36,997 nucleotides of DNA from an uncultured Bacteroides sp. (GTDB taxonomy: Bacteria > Bacteroidota > Bacteroidia > Bacteroidales > Bacteroidaceae), in contig USEY01000037.1 of the NCBI GenBank assembly GCA_900553815.1, forward strand, positions 1 through 36,997, given 5' to 3'. The notes below the pieces were generated by a model. That model made no database searches, had not been told where the DNA came from, and was given only the letters and a program-made list of their open reading frames with translations. This document shows positions 23,655 to 31,589 of this stretch, piece by piece. The position numbers were made by a program, and so were the translations under genes. Each line of letters opens with the position of its first letter. Within the stretch, counting starts at the first letter, position 1.

Positions 23655-26600
23655 TTAATTTTCTTGTTGTTTCTTCTCGTTATTAAAGAAAGTCAGGATG
23701 GCTTTCATCAGTTGGTTCCTTTCGGCTGCCGTGCGGATAGTTTCAAAGGGGAATCCCAGCACGCAGGTCTTGTAGTCGCCTTGATAGGCAACACCGGCAC
23801 TGAGGTTGTTTTCCTGATAGCGCATGAAGGTATATGCACCCGGAGCAGCCGGTTCTATGGCGTCGGGAGCTTCTACTACATAGCAGTCAGCATTCAGTTC
23901 GTTGTGGAACTGGTAGTTCCCGTTTAGCATCTCAAAGGGCGATGCTACGCTCTTTGCTTTTCCTTCGATAGAGGCATGGTCTGCGCGCCATTTGTATTTC
24001 AGTACCTCGGTGGCAAACTCCTGGTCGGCTTTTTGTGGTGCAGCCTGACTGTTGCTCCACAAATCAGTACCTACGTATGAACCGGATACGAATATATTGC
24101 CACCCTGTTGGCAGTAAGCCTTGATGGCTTGTTGCATGGCCTGGCTGAAGGTCTTGAATTCTACGGGCTTTACACCGCCTCTACCTATCTTTGTCTGGCA
24201 TTCTTTACCCAAAATCAGGTCGGTGTAGTGGTATTCGTTCATGTTTACCTGTCCGTTTTCTATAGCTTCATCACTGCATGAAACAAAAGAATATCCGGCT
24301 TGCAAAATCGCTGCCCCATGAACGGCAGGATAATCAAATGTATTGCCGGCAATCACTTGCGTTTCATAGTTAGCATAGCTGTCGCCAAAGCCTGAAGCGT
24401 CATCATCCATCCACGGAATGCTGCGGCGGAATTCTTTCATCGAGCCGATGTAGCTGATGTCTTTGATGTAGGGCACACCGTGGTCCACGTTATCCAGGAA
24501 ACCAGCCAATTGTGTACCGTCAGGCATGGTAGCAGTGAAGTCGGCAGGTGCACTGATGCGGTCAAAACCGTTTATCACCAGCACGTTCCCTTTTGACTGG
24601 AAAGCTCGTCCGGCAGAGAGAATTTCAGAAGGGAAACTCTCGCCACCTTTATTTACAGCAGTAACCTTATAGCTGCAAACTACTCCGGCTGGTAATGTGG
24701 TGCGGTAACTGTTGGTGTTTACCAGTACCCCGTTGTCAAAGTCACCGTCTCCAATTCGGGTGTAAACAATGTATTGCTCGGCGTTGGCTGTAGGTTCCAA
24801 TGGGTCGGCTACAGGTTGCCAGCTTAGCTCAATTTCGTTCTCACCAACATTGCTGGTGGCAAAATGATCAACCGGTAGAGGTTGAACTACATAGTCCATG
24901 TGATATTGAGAACAAATGAACTGCAGCATACCTTTGTATATAGCGCGGCTTACTGTGAAGCGGAATCGTGGGTCAAGTCCGTAGCGCATATCAGCAAAAT
25001 TCTGGTGTGACAGCATCTCAAGCAACATGGTAGGTACTCGAGGAACACGTGCTTCATAGTATGATTTGTTCCATTTACCTCGTCTGCTCCAGATAGGCTC
25101 ATGCAAAGCCCGTACATCTCGGGTAATATTGGATTGGATGAGGTCTGTCAAGTCGTGTGACAGGTAACGTGAAGCACCATTGGCAAAAACACCATTGTAT
25201 GCATCTGTTTGATAAATGCCCAGTGTTCCAATGATAGAATCATTATCAGTAGTACCTGCGTCAGAGTGGAAAGCGAAAGCCAAGTCTATAGGTATATTCA
25301 GACCTTTCTCATCAGGATTTACTGCCGAGCCTCCGGCCAGGTAGTTCACCCAGATACCACGACATTTGTAGTCATCCGTATAGTCGTTTTTACCATTGCT
25401 TTCCGAATAGACACTGTCGGGAATACCGGCCCATTGTAGCCAATAGCGGGCAGCTTCACAGAAGCGTGGGTATCCGCTTGTGATTGCCGGAACTTCAAAT
25501 ACCTTGTTGATGATGTTTTGTTTGGCCTGCCCATCATCGGTATTGGCTGCTTTATCTGAACTTTTAAGGTTCTCTGTTGTGCCTTCGGCAGACAGGTTGC
25601 GGGCTATATTACCCATACCACCACCGATTTTCACTGCATCGGCAGTTATGACCTTTCCAGCCTTTGACGTTTTGTTGCTCAATACTACTTTGTAGCAATT
25701 ATGCTTGCCGGTGTCGAAACTGAATGTTCCCAGATATATCCAGGTACCGCCACCCATCTGCTGGTTTACTTTGAATTGTGTGCTGCCTCCTTTGTGATAG
25801 ACGGTGTAAAGAGCTTCATCCGTACTGTTGGGTAATGTCTGGTATGATACATAGACAGCATATCTGCCTGCTGTCGGTATTTCTGGAATCCATTCAGCGG
25901 TGCTTTCTTTGCCTTTCTTGATAGTTTCTGTCATGCGGAAGCTGCCGTCCTTGAACGGATTGGCAAAGCCTGTGTATTGTGCATGCAGGTGTGCAAATCC
26001 TTTGCCTTGTCCTCCTGTCCATTGCTTGTCTCCGTTTTGTTCGGTGTACAAGGACTGTCCGAATAAGCAGCCGTCGTTGTCAATAATGACTTCTTCCGTT
26101 TGCAAATCGCGCTCACGTGGAATAAGTACATTGGCTCCTGCATTCTCCAGCATGGGTACCAGATAGGGGAGTACGTAACTTTGTGTATACAAGTCTTCCA
26201 CTGTTTGCAGAAGTCTTCCTCTTTGCCATTCCCAGCGGGTCAGTTTCTGTTCGTAATAGAATCCATGACTTTGCCACAGGGCTATATGACGATTATGCAG
26301 ACCATTTGTAGGTGTATAGGGGTTCGACTCTCTTTCTACCAAAGGCCTTTTGCCAGCAGGAGCGAAAGTCTTGATTTTCTTGTCAGGCTTATTCCGTAAT
26401 GCCAAGGGAATCAGGTCTTCAATTTTCTTATTGTTGGTATGTATTTCCAGCTTGTAAGATGCAAGCTCTGTTGGTAACAATGCTTTTACTCCGGCATAGA
26501 TTTCAGATACATTGTCCTCTCTGAAGGGAATGTACGAGCAATTCATGTTGGCAAAGATTTGCAACGTCTTTTGGTTGATTGCTACAGAATCCACTTTAAT

Positions 26601-26750
26601 ATGGCCTATTGCCACTTCTTTACGGGCTATGCCATCCATGTATTTCCCGATTTCCTGACGAATGTCTGTTGGGATATCTTGCGCGCCTCCTGCTTGGGGG
26701 AACAGGAGGACGGCAAGCAAAGCAGACTGAAACTGACGTCTTGCTTTCAT
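23655..26750 (-). CDS. secreted N-acetylmuramoyl-L-alanine amidase (Amidase_3) with inserted golvesin-type domain
   Basis: ATG 26750 gives a compact signal peptide (MKARRQFQSALLAVLLFPQAGG). An ATG at 26777 overlapping the symporter stop as ATGA is the alternative start. The Amidase_3 zinc/catalytic residues are present but far apart: H162 (LWQSHG), E185 (TVEDL), H495 (FAFHSDAG) and E578 (MLLEML). The first pair is separated from the second by a beta-rich golvesin/xanthan-lyase-type domain (about 230-400, KGKESTAEWIPEIPTAGRYA). A fibronectin-III-like segment follows (about 660-740, EIELSWQPVADP), then a C-terminal alpha/beta domain containing YCQQGGNIFVSGSYVGTDLW. Such proteins are often labelled xanthan lyase by automatic annotation. 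Cleavage of the MurNAc-L-Ala bond would release stem peptides and give denuded glycan for the GHL10, NamZ and SpoIID proteins. Confidence 0.85.
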   Translation of the reverse strand: MKARRQFQSALLAVLLFPQAGGAQDIPTDIRQEIGKYMDGIARKEVAIGHIKVDSVAINQKTLQIFANMNCSYIPFREDNVSEIYAGVKALLPTELASYKLEIHTNNKKIEDLIPLALRNKPDKKIKTFAPAGKRPLVERESNPYTPTNGLHNRHIALWQSHGFYYEQKLTRWEWQRGRLLQTVEDLYTQSYVLPYLVPMLENAGANVLIPRERDLQTEEVIIDNDGCLFGQSLYTEQNGDKQWTGGQGKGFAHLHAQYTGFANPFKDGSFRMTETIKKGKESTAEWIPEIPTAGRYAVYVSYQTLPNSTDEALYTVYHKGGSTQFKVNQQMGGGTWIYLGTFSFDTGKHNCYKVVLSNKTSKAGKVITADAVKIGGGMGNIARNLSAEGTTENLKSSDKAANTDDGQAKQNIINKVFEVPAITSGYPRFCEAARYWLQWAGIPDSVYSESNGKNDYTDDYKCRGIWVNYLAGGSAVNPDEKGLNIPIDLAFAFHSDAGTTDNDSIIGTLGIYQTDAYNGVFANGASRYLSHDLTDLIQSNITRDVRALHEPIWSRRGKWNKSYYEARVPRVPTMLLEMLSHQNFADMRYGLDPRFRFTVSRAIYKGMLQFICSQYHMDYVVQPLPVDHFATSNVGENEIELSWQPVADPLEPTANAEQYIVYTRIGDGDFDNGVLVNTNSYRTTLPAGVVCSYKVTAVNKGGESFPSEILSAGRAFQSKGNVLVINGFDRISAPADFTATMPDGTQLAGFLDNVDHGVPYIKDISYIGSMKEFRRSIPWMDDDASGFGDSYANYETQVIAGNTFDYPAVHGAAILQAGYSFVSCSDEAIENGQVNMNEYHYTDLILGKECQTKIGRGGVKPVEFKTFSQAMQQAIKAYCQQGGNIFVSGSYVGTDLWSNSQAAPQKADQEFATEVLKYKWRADHASIEGKAKSVASPFEMLNGNYQFHNELNADCYVVEAPDAIEPAAPGAYTFMRYQENNLSAGVAYQGDYKTCVLGFPFETIRTAAERNQLMKAILTFFNNEKKQQEN

Positions 26751-26773
26751 AACGGTTAGGGGTATTAAGTTAA

Positions 26774-28234
26774 TCATTTATTATCTTTTCTAATAAGGAA
26801 GCAAAGACCTAGCGCTGTTATCAGGGCGTTGATGATAAGAAGCTCAAAGCTGATTTGATATCCGCCAAACCATGCTTCGCTATTGCTTTGCAGGATGTAG
26901 CATATTATGGGTGAGGCTACTGCTACCAATGGTACCCAACGGTCATGCACAGGTTTCTTACATCCCATGCCGAATATGAACATACCCAATATAGGGCCGT
27001 ATGTATAGGCTGCCAGGCTGTATACTGCGTTGATGGCACTGTCATCATTCAGCTCATAGAAAATGACTATTACAATAACCATAAGCAGTGACATGATAAA
27101 GTGCACCAGTTTACGAGTGAGTGTTAAATCTTTGTCTCCCTGTTTTTCGTTGGCTTTCAGTATGTCAATGGTGAAAGAGGTTGTCAAGGCTGTCAAAGCC
27201 GAGCCGGCAGCTGAATAAGCGGCGGCTATCAGACCAATGATGAAAATAATGCCGATAAACAGAGGGAAATCCTTGCTCCAGGCTACTTCACCAAAGAGGG
27301 CGTCACCTGCAATTTTCCCTTCCCCAACCATCTTGGCATCGGCATACATATAGAGCAGCGTTCCCAGTACGAGGAACAGTCCGATTACAAAAATCTGTAT
27401 GAACGAGCTCAGAATCATGTTTTTTTGTGATTCACGGAAATTCTTGCAGCTTAGAGTACGTTGCATCAGGTCTTGGTCCAGTCCTGTACAAGCTATAATC
27501 ATGAATATACCGGCAATAAACTGTTTCCAGAAATAGCGTCCGTCATTAGGGTCATCAAAGAAAAATATTTGGCTGGTAGGGTGCCCGGCAACGGCTGCGG
27601 GCAGATCTCCGAATCCTATTTGCAAACTGTTGGCAATGACTACTATGCAGCAAATTACAGATAAAACCAGGCAGAATGTCTTTAGTGAGTCAGTCCAGAT
27701 AAGCGATTTTACACCTCCCTGGAATGAGTACAGCCAGATGAGTGCAACCGTTAGGACAACGTTAAGTGAGAAAGGAATGTGTAGTGGGTTAAATACCAGT
27801 GTTTGTAGTACTACGCAGACTACAAAGAATCGTACGGATGCTCCCAGCATTTTCGAGACAAAAAAGAACCATGCGCCAGTGCGGTATGAAGCCAGACCAA
27901 AGCGATTCTCCAGATATCCATAAATGCTTACCAGATTCATGCGGTAGAACATTGGTATCAATGCAAAGGCTACAATGACTGAACCGACAAAAAATCCAAG
28001 TACCATCTGCATATAAGCGTAACCACCGGTCAATACGGCACCGGGCACAGAGATAAATGTAACCCCCGAAATGGTGGCACCTATCATGGCCAACATCACC
28101 ATGTACCAGGGTGACTTTCGGTTTCCGGTAAAGAAGCCCGCGTTATCGGCTTTACGTCCGGTAATCCATGAAATCAAAAACAGCAATGCAAAATAAGCTG
28201 CTATTGTGGCGAGTACGATCCAGGCTGTAGTCAT
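26774..28234 (-). CDS. sodium:solute symporter (SSS family)
   Basis: This is a 486-aa inner-membrane protein with about 13 hydrophobic segments, typical of the SSS family. Visible family features are FFTGNRKSPWYMVMLAMIGATISGVTF near residues 34-60, a G-rich TM2 loop (VPGAVLTGGYAYMQM), and ACTGLDQDLMQRTL in the middle. Its stop codon overlaps an ATG of the amidase gene, and it follows NamZ-2 by 116 bp. The cargo is probably a sugar, amino sugar or peptide-derived product set free by its neighbours. The exact substrate cannot be predicted. Confidence 0.92.
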   Translation of the reverse strand: MTTAWIVLATIAAYFALLFLISWITGRKADNAGFFTGNRKSPWYMVMLAMIGATISGVTFISVPGAVLTGGYAYMQMVLGFFVGSVIVAFALIPMFYRMNLVSIYGYLENRFGLASYRTGAWFFFVSKMLGASVRFFVVCVVLQTLVFNPLHIPFSLNVVLTVALIWLYSFQGGVKSLIWTDSLKTFCLVLSVICCIVVIANSLQIGFGDLPAAVAGHPTSQIFFFDDPNDGRYFWKQFIAGIFMIIACTGLDQDLMQRTLSCKNFRESQKNMILSSFIQIFVIGLFLVLGTLLYMYADAKMVGEGKIAGDALFGEVAWSKDFPLFIGIIFIIGLIAAAYSAAGSALTALTTSFTIDILKANEKQGDKDLTLTRKLVHFIMSLLMVIVIVIFYELNDDSAINAVYSLAAYTYGPILGMFIFGMGCKKPVHDRWVPLVAVASPIICYILQSNSEAWFGGYQISFELLIINALITALGLCFLIRKDNK

Positions 28235-28261
28235 AGATGTTTTTCTTTTTTAGTGGAGATG

Positions 28262-28309
28262 ATGTCAGAATGCAGAACCATCTGTTAGTTAATGTCTGCA
28301 TTCTGACAT
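28262..28309. other. 15-bp perfect hairpin between NamZ-2 and symporter genes
   Basis: ATGTCAGAATGCAGA (28262-28276) is the exact reverse complement of 28295-28309, with an 18-nt loop. Neither side is followed by a T tract. The element lies 28 bp upstream of the symporter start in the - strand transcript and may control mRNA stability or symporter translation. Confidence 0.65.
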
Positions 28310-28350
28310 GTATATATATATGAATTTAATACTAAGGTTAATAGTTTTTG

Positions 28351-29517
28351 TTATTCTGCGTAGAGCAGGTACGGCTTGCGTTGTTCCTTGAACTTCTTCA
28401 CATCATCCTGCCACATGGCTTTAATCTCATCAGCACTTTTACCTTCTTTTATCATTTTGCGCACATAATCCTGACCAATTAACAGTTCAAAGAAAGAACG
28501 GAAGAAGTGGTCGTCCATATTCAGATTGCGATAGGCATCTATTACGTAGCTCAAATCCAGTCCACGTTTCCAAATCTCCTCATCACTCATACCGCTAAGG
28601 TCTACTCCATGGCACAATTTGTTCAACTGTGGAGGGTTCTTGGCACCAGGTACACTGCGTGGAGTGAAGCTGTAGTCATATCCCGTCATATTGGGGTGTC
28701 CATATACTTGGAAGGGTTTGTCCGTACCACGACCTAAACTAACAGGAGTAGCCTCAAAATAGCAGGTAGAAGGGTATAGATAAATAGCCTTCATGTTAGG
28801 CAAGTTGGGAGATGGCGGGATGGGAAGTTGATACATTGTTTGGTGTGTATAGTTCTTGCACGGAATCACTGTTAAATCGCATACACGCGATGCCGGTAGC
28901 CATCGTTCTCCGTTGACCATCAAAGCCAGTTCGCCTAATGTCATGCCATGAACTACGGGAATAGGCAACCAACCCACACCTGATTTGTATTTCATGTCTA
29001 AGATAGGTCCGTCAACATAGTGTCCATTTGGATTAGGACGGTCTAGAATTAAAACCTTACGGTTGTATTCGGCACACGCATCCATCAGGCGGCACATACT
29101 TGCGTAATAAGTGTAATATCGTAGACCTACATCTTGTATGTCAACTACCAGTATGTCGAATTTTCTCATGGAGCTGTCACTTGGTTTTCCTGACTTACCA
29201 TCGTAAAGTGATAAAATGGGTACTCCTGTTTTTTTATCTACTGAGCTTGATACGTGTTCACCTGCATCTGCGTCACCACGAAAACCATGTTCTGGTGAAA
29301 ATATGGCTACTACATTGAACTTGTTCTCAAGTAAGACATCAAGCAAATGCTTGTTGCCAATCATACCCGTATGATTCGAGAATATGGCAATTCGCTTGTT
29401 TTTCAGGATAGGAAAGTATTCCTCTGTTTGCTCATCACCCATTATTACATTCGTTTTTTGGGCTTCTGCCCACAGTGTCCAGTTTAAAACTAAAATTAAT
29501 AGCAATAGCTTCTTCAT
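28351..29517 (-). CDS. namZ: NamZ-like exo-beta-N-acetylmuramidase (DUF1343), copy 2
   Basis: This is a second DUF1343 protein (388 aa) with a clear signal peptide (MKKLLLLILVLNWTLWAEAQ). Family blocks match copy 1: FSPEHGFRGD (E76), VVDIQDVGLRYYTYYASM, LDRPNPNGHYVDGP and GMTLGELALMVNGE. In the central loop it differs, with PPSPNLPNMKAIYLYPSTC replacing the HPHSAFFYPVSG stretch of copy 1. That is where substrate contacts might differ, suggesting division of labour, for example periplasmic versus surface or different chain lengths. It stands apart from its upstream neighbour by 202 bp and has its own candidate promoter. Confidence 0.88.
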   Translation of the reverse strand: MKKLLLLILVLNWTLWAEAQKTNVIMGDEQTEEYFPILKNKRIAIFSNHTGMIGNKHLLDVLLENKFNVVAIFSPEHGFRGDADAGEHVSSSVDKKTGVPILSLYDGKSGKPSDSSMRKFDILVVDIQDVGLRYYTYYASMCRLMDACAEYNRKVLILDRPNPNGHYVDGPILDMKYKSGVGWLPIPVVHGMTLGELALMVNGERWLPASRVCDLTVIPCKNYTHQTMYQLPIPPSPNLPNMKAIYLYPSTCYFEATPVSLGRGTDKPFQVYGHPNMTGYDYSFTPRSVPGAKNPPQLNKLCHGVDLSGMSDEEIWKRGLDLSYVIDAYRNLNMDDHFFRSFFELLIGQDYVRKMIKEGKSADEIKAMWQDDVKKFKEQRKPYLLYAE

Positions 29518-29548
29518 AATATAGTTGTTAAGGGAGTTATTATAGTTA

Positions 29549-29556
29549 CAAAGATA
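29549..29556 (-). promoter_or_regulatory. candidate Bacteroides-type -7 box upstream of NamZ-2
   Basis: The - strand reads TATCTTTG, a perfect match to the Bacteroides TAnnTTTG -7 element, 32 bp upstream of the NamZ-2 start. No clear TTTG occurs at the -33 position, so strength is uncertain. The surrounding 202-bp gap is very AT-rich. Confidence 0.4.
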
Positions 29557-29719
29557 ATTGTATTTTTAATATTAAGAACATTTATTTGAGTATATTTGAT
29601 ATTATAATAAATAATTCACAAATGTGACTGAACTCTCACTATTCTCCGCTATAACGTGGCTATTAAAATCTTTAATTTGTTAGATAAACGGGTATGTTTA
29701 ACATTTGTGCAGCTTAACT

Positions 29720-31240
29720 TTACCATTTTCTAACCTTGATTTTTATTGGTTTGCTTTCATTCCATAGCTTGTCAAGGGCTGTTATCGCATAGATGTACGA
29801 ACCTGGTTTTATGTTGTTAGGTATTGTGTAACAGGTATTTCCTACTACTGCAACCAATGATGAGGCATCATCGAATTGTATTTTATCGCCTTTCTTAAAA
29901 CAATAAACTGCATAAAACTGTGCTTCGTCAAGTGGAGTCTTTGCCGATGGGGCTTTCCATGTCAATATGCCATCTTTATGTTGTAATGCTTTGACGGATG
30001 CTGGTGGAATGGAATCTAAGCCAGGATAGGCCGGAATCAATGCCGGGTGTTTCTGATAGCTTGTTCGCAGGCTATCCATCAGTGTCTTGTCTTCTACCAG
30101 TTGTGTCCCTGGCCACCAGATGTTTCCGTCAATATTGCCACATTCTTTAGTCAGGGCCATTTTTCGGAGCAGTTGATTTTCCGTTTCACCTTTGGGAAGT
30201 TTCACTTTTAGCATTTGAAGTGCGCTCTGTCCTATATATAGATTGGGGATATATTTGTTTGCGCTCCACCAACGTACAACAGCCTCATAATCGGCACGCG
30301 GATGTCCAATCCGTTGATAAGCTTGTGGAACGCAATAGTCAATCCAACCCTTCTGACACCACAGGCGAACATCCGCAAAGAGGTCATCATAGTTTGTTTG
30401 CAAGGAGTTTGTGTTGGAGCCAGTTTTATCTTCTGAGACATTACGCCATACTCCAAAAGGGCTGATGCCAAATTTTACCCATGGTTTCACACTTTTGATG
30501 GTATCATTCAGATTTTTTACCAGCATATTTACATTGTTGCGCCGCCAATTGAGTTTGTCCCAACGGCCAAAACCATCCTGCTTGTGATATTTCAAAAACG
30601 AAGCTTCATCAGGAAATTCTTCTCGTCCAATTCTGTAGGGATAGAAATAATCATCAAAATGTATGGCGTCTACATCATAGCGGCGTACAAAATCTTTTAT
30701 TACAGTGTAGATGTGTTCACGGGATTCAGGTAAACCTGGGTCAAAATATATCTGTTTGCCGTACTTCACAAACATTTCTGGTTTTTTGAAATAGAGGTGA
30801 TTGGGCGAAAGTTTCTCTTCTTCGTTTGATGTTACGCGATATGGATTGAACCATGCGTGCATTTCCATTCCACGCTTATGGCATTCTTCAATTACAAATG
30901 CTGCCGGATCCCAGAAAGGTTCAGGGGCTATACCCTGTTCACCTGTCAGAAATCGACTCCAAGGTTCAAGTTTTGATACAAATAATGCATCAGCTTGTGG
31001 GCGTACCTGAAATAGTACAGCATTTATATGAATGGATGCTAACGCGTCAAGTACACGAATGATATCTGCTTTTATTTCATCGGTAGTCATGTCTTTCCAT
31101 GTGGTGTTAGTAACTGTTGGAAACCATGCACCACGGAATTCGCGTTTGGGGTATTTTACAGTATTATTAGATTGGCTTCTTGCTTGAAACTTTCCTATTA
31201 TCAGTAGTACAGCTATAAGTATTAATATTCTTTTTGCCAT
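29720..31240 (-). CDS. GHL10/DUF187 glycosidase (DigH/YngK-like) with C-terminal FnIII domain
   Basis: Signal peptide MAKRILILIAVLLIIGKFQA. Residues about 32-380 are a GHL10-type TIM barrel: EFRGAWFPTVTNTTW (34-48), NAVLFQVRPQADALF, HAWFNPYRV and VDAIHFDDYFYPYR, with the acidic pair D196-D197. A fibronectin-III-like domain occupies about 415-506. Escherichia coli DigH (YddW), of this family, cuts peptidoglycan glycan strands that lack stem peptides. With an amidase in the same operon, a role as an endo-acting enzyme on denuded glycan is a good inference. The gene has a 349-bp upstream gap that includes the terminator of the SusC/D unit, so it probably starts a new transcript. Confidence 0.87.
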   Translation of the reverse strand: MAKRILILIAVLLIIGKFQARSQSNNTVKYPKREFRGAWFPTVTNTTWKDMTTDEIKADIIRVLDALASIHINAVLFQVRPQADALFVSKLEPWSRFLTGEQGIAPEPFWDPAAFVIEECHKRGMEMHAWFNPYRVTSNEEEKLSPNHLYFKKPEMFVKYGKQIYFDPGLPESREHIYTVIKDFVRRYDVDAIHFDDYFYPYRIGREEFPDEASFLKYHKQDGFGRWDKLNWRRNNVNMLVKNLNDTIKSVKPWVKFGISPFGVWRNVSEDKTGSNTNSLQTNYDDLFADVRLWCQKGWIDYCVPQAYQRIGHPRADYEAVVRWWSANKYIPNLYIGQSALQMLKVKLPKGETENQLLRKMALTKECGNIDGNIWWPGTQLVEDKTLMDSLRTSYQKHPALIPAYPGLDSIPPASVKALQHKDGILTWKAPSAKTPLDEAQFYAVYCFKKGDKIQFDDASSLVAVVGNTCYTIPNNIKPGSYIYAITALDKLWNESKPIKIKVRKW

Positions 31241-31518
31241 TGTGGACTGTCTTTGAATTATAAGATGAATATTGATGTTAGTATTCTAATTTTATTGGAT
31301 TTGTACTAAATTGTGGCTCGCGTCATTGAATTTTAAAGGCTGTATTATAGTCTTTTTATTGTTTCCTTTTTTATTTGCAACATTAATGTATCTTTTAAGA
31401 CGCAAAGATTTTCTCAGTTATGAATTTAAATAATGAAGTAAGTTTCTTGGTTATTGATATATTGGGAAGATATTGATGTTTGCTATGTTTGTAAATAGAA
31501 GAAATAGGATTACATACT
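31241..31518 (-). other. AT-rich leader and promoter region of the GHL10 gene
   Basis: This region holds no gene. The best promoter-like match is AATCTTTG on the - strand (31403-31410), one base off the TAnnTTTG -7 consensus, without a good -33 element; it would give a leader of about 155 nt. No riboswitch or strong hairpin was recognised. Confidence 0.3.
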
Positions 31519-31556
31519 AAAAAGGAGGTGATCTCACTGGAGCACCTCCTTTTTTA
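31519..31556 (-). terminator. intrinsic terminator after the SusC/D unit
   Basis: A 12-bp perfect stem (AAAAAGGAGGTG at 31519-31530 with CACCTCCTTTTT at 31543-31554) and a 12-nt loop end in a T run on either strand. It lies 34 bp after the SusD stop codon and separates the SusC/D transcript from the degradative operon downstream. Confidence 0.85.
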
Positions 31557-31589
31557 TCTAATGAAATATAGAACTCTTACTGATATTTG

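Noticed and set aside
23655..26750. Xanthan lyase
   Set aside because: The name derives from the inserted golvesin/xanthan-lyase-type domain; the catalytic residues seen are those of Amidase_3, and no polysaccharide-lyase motif is visible.
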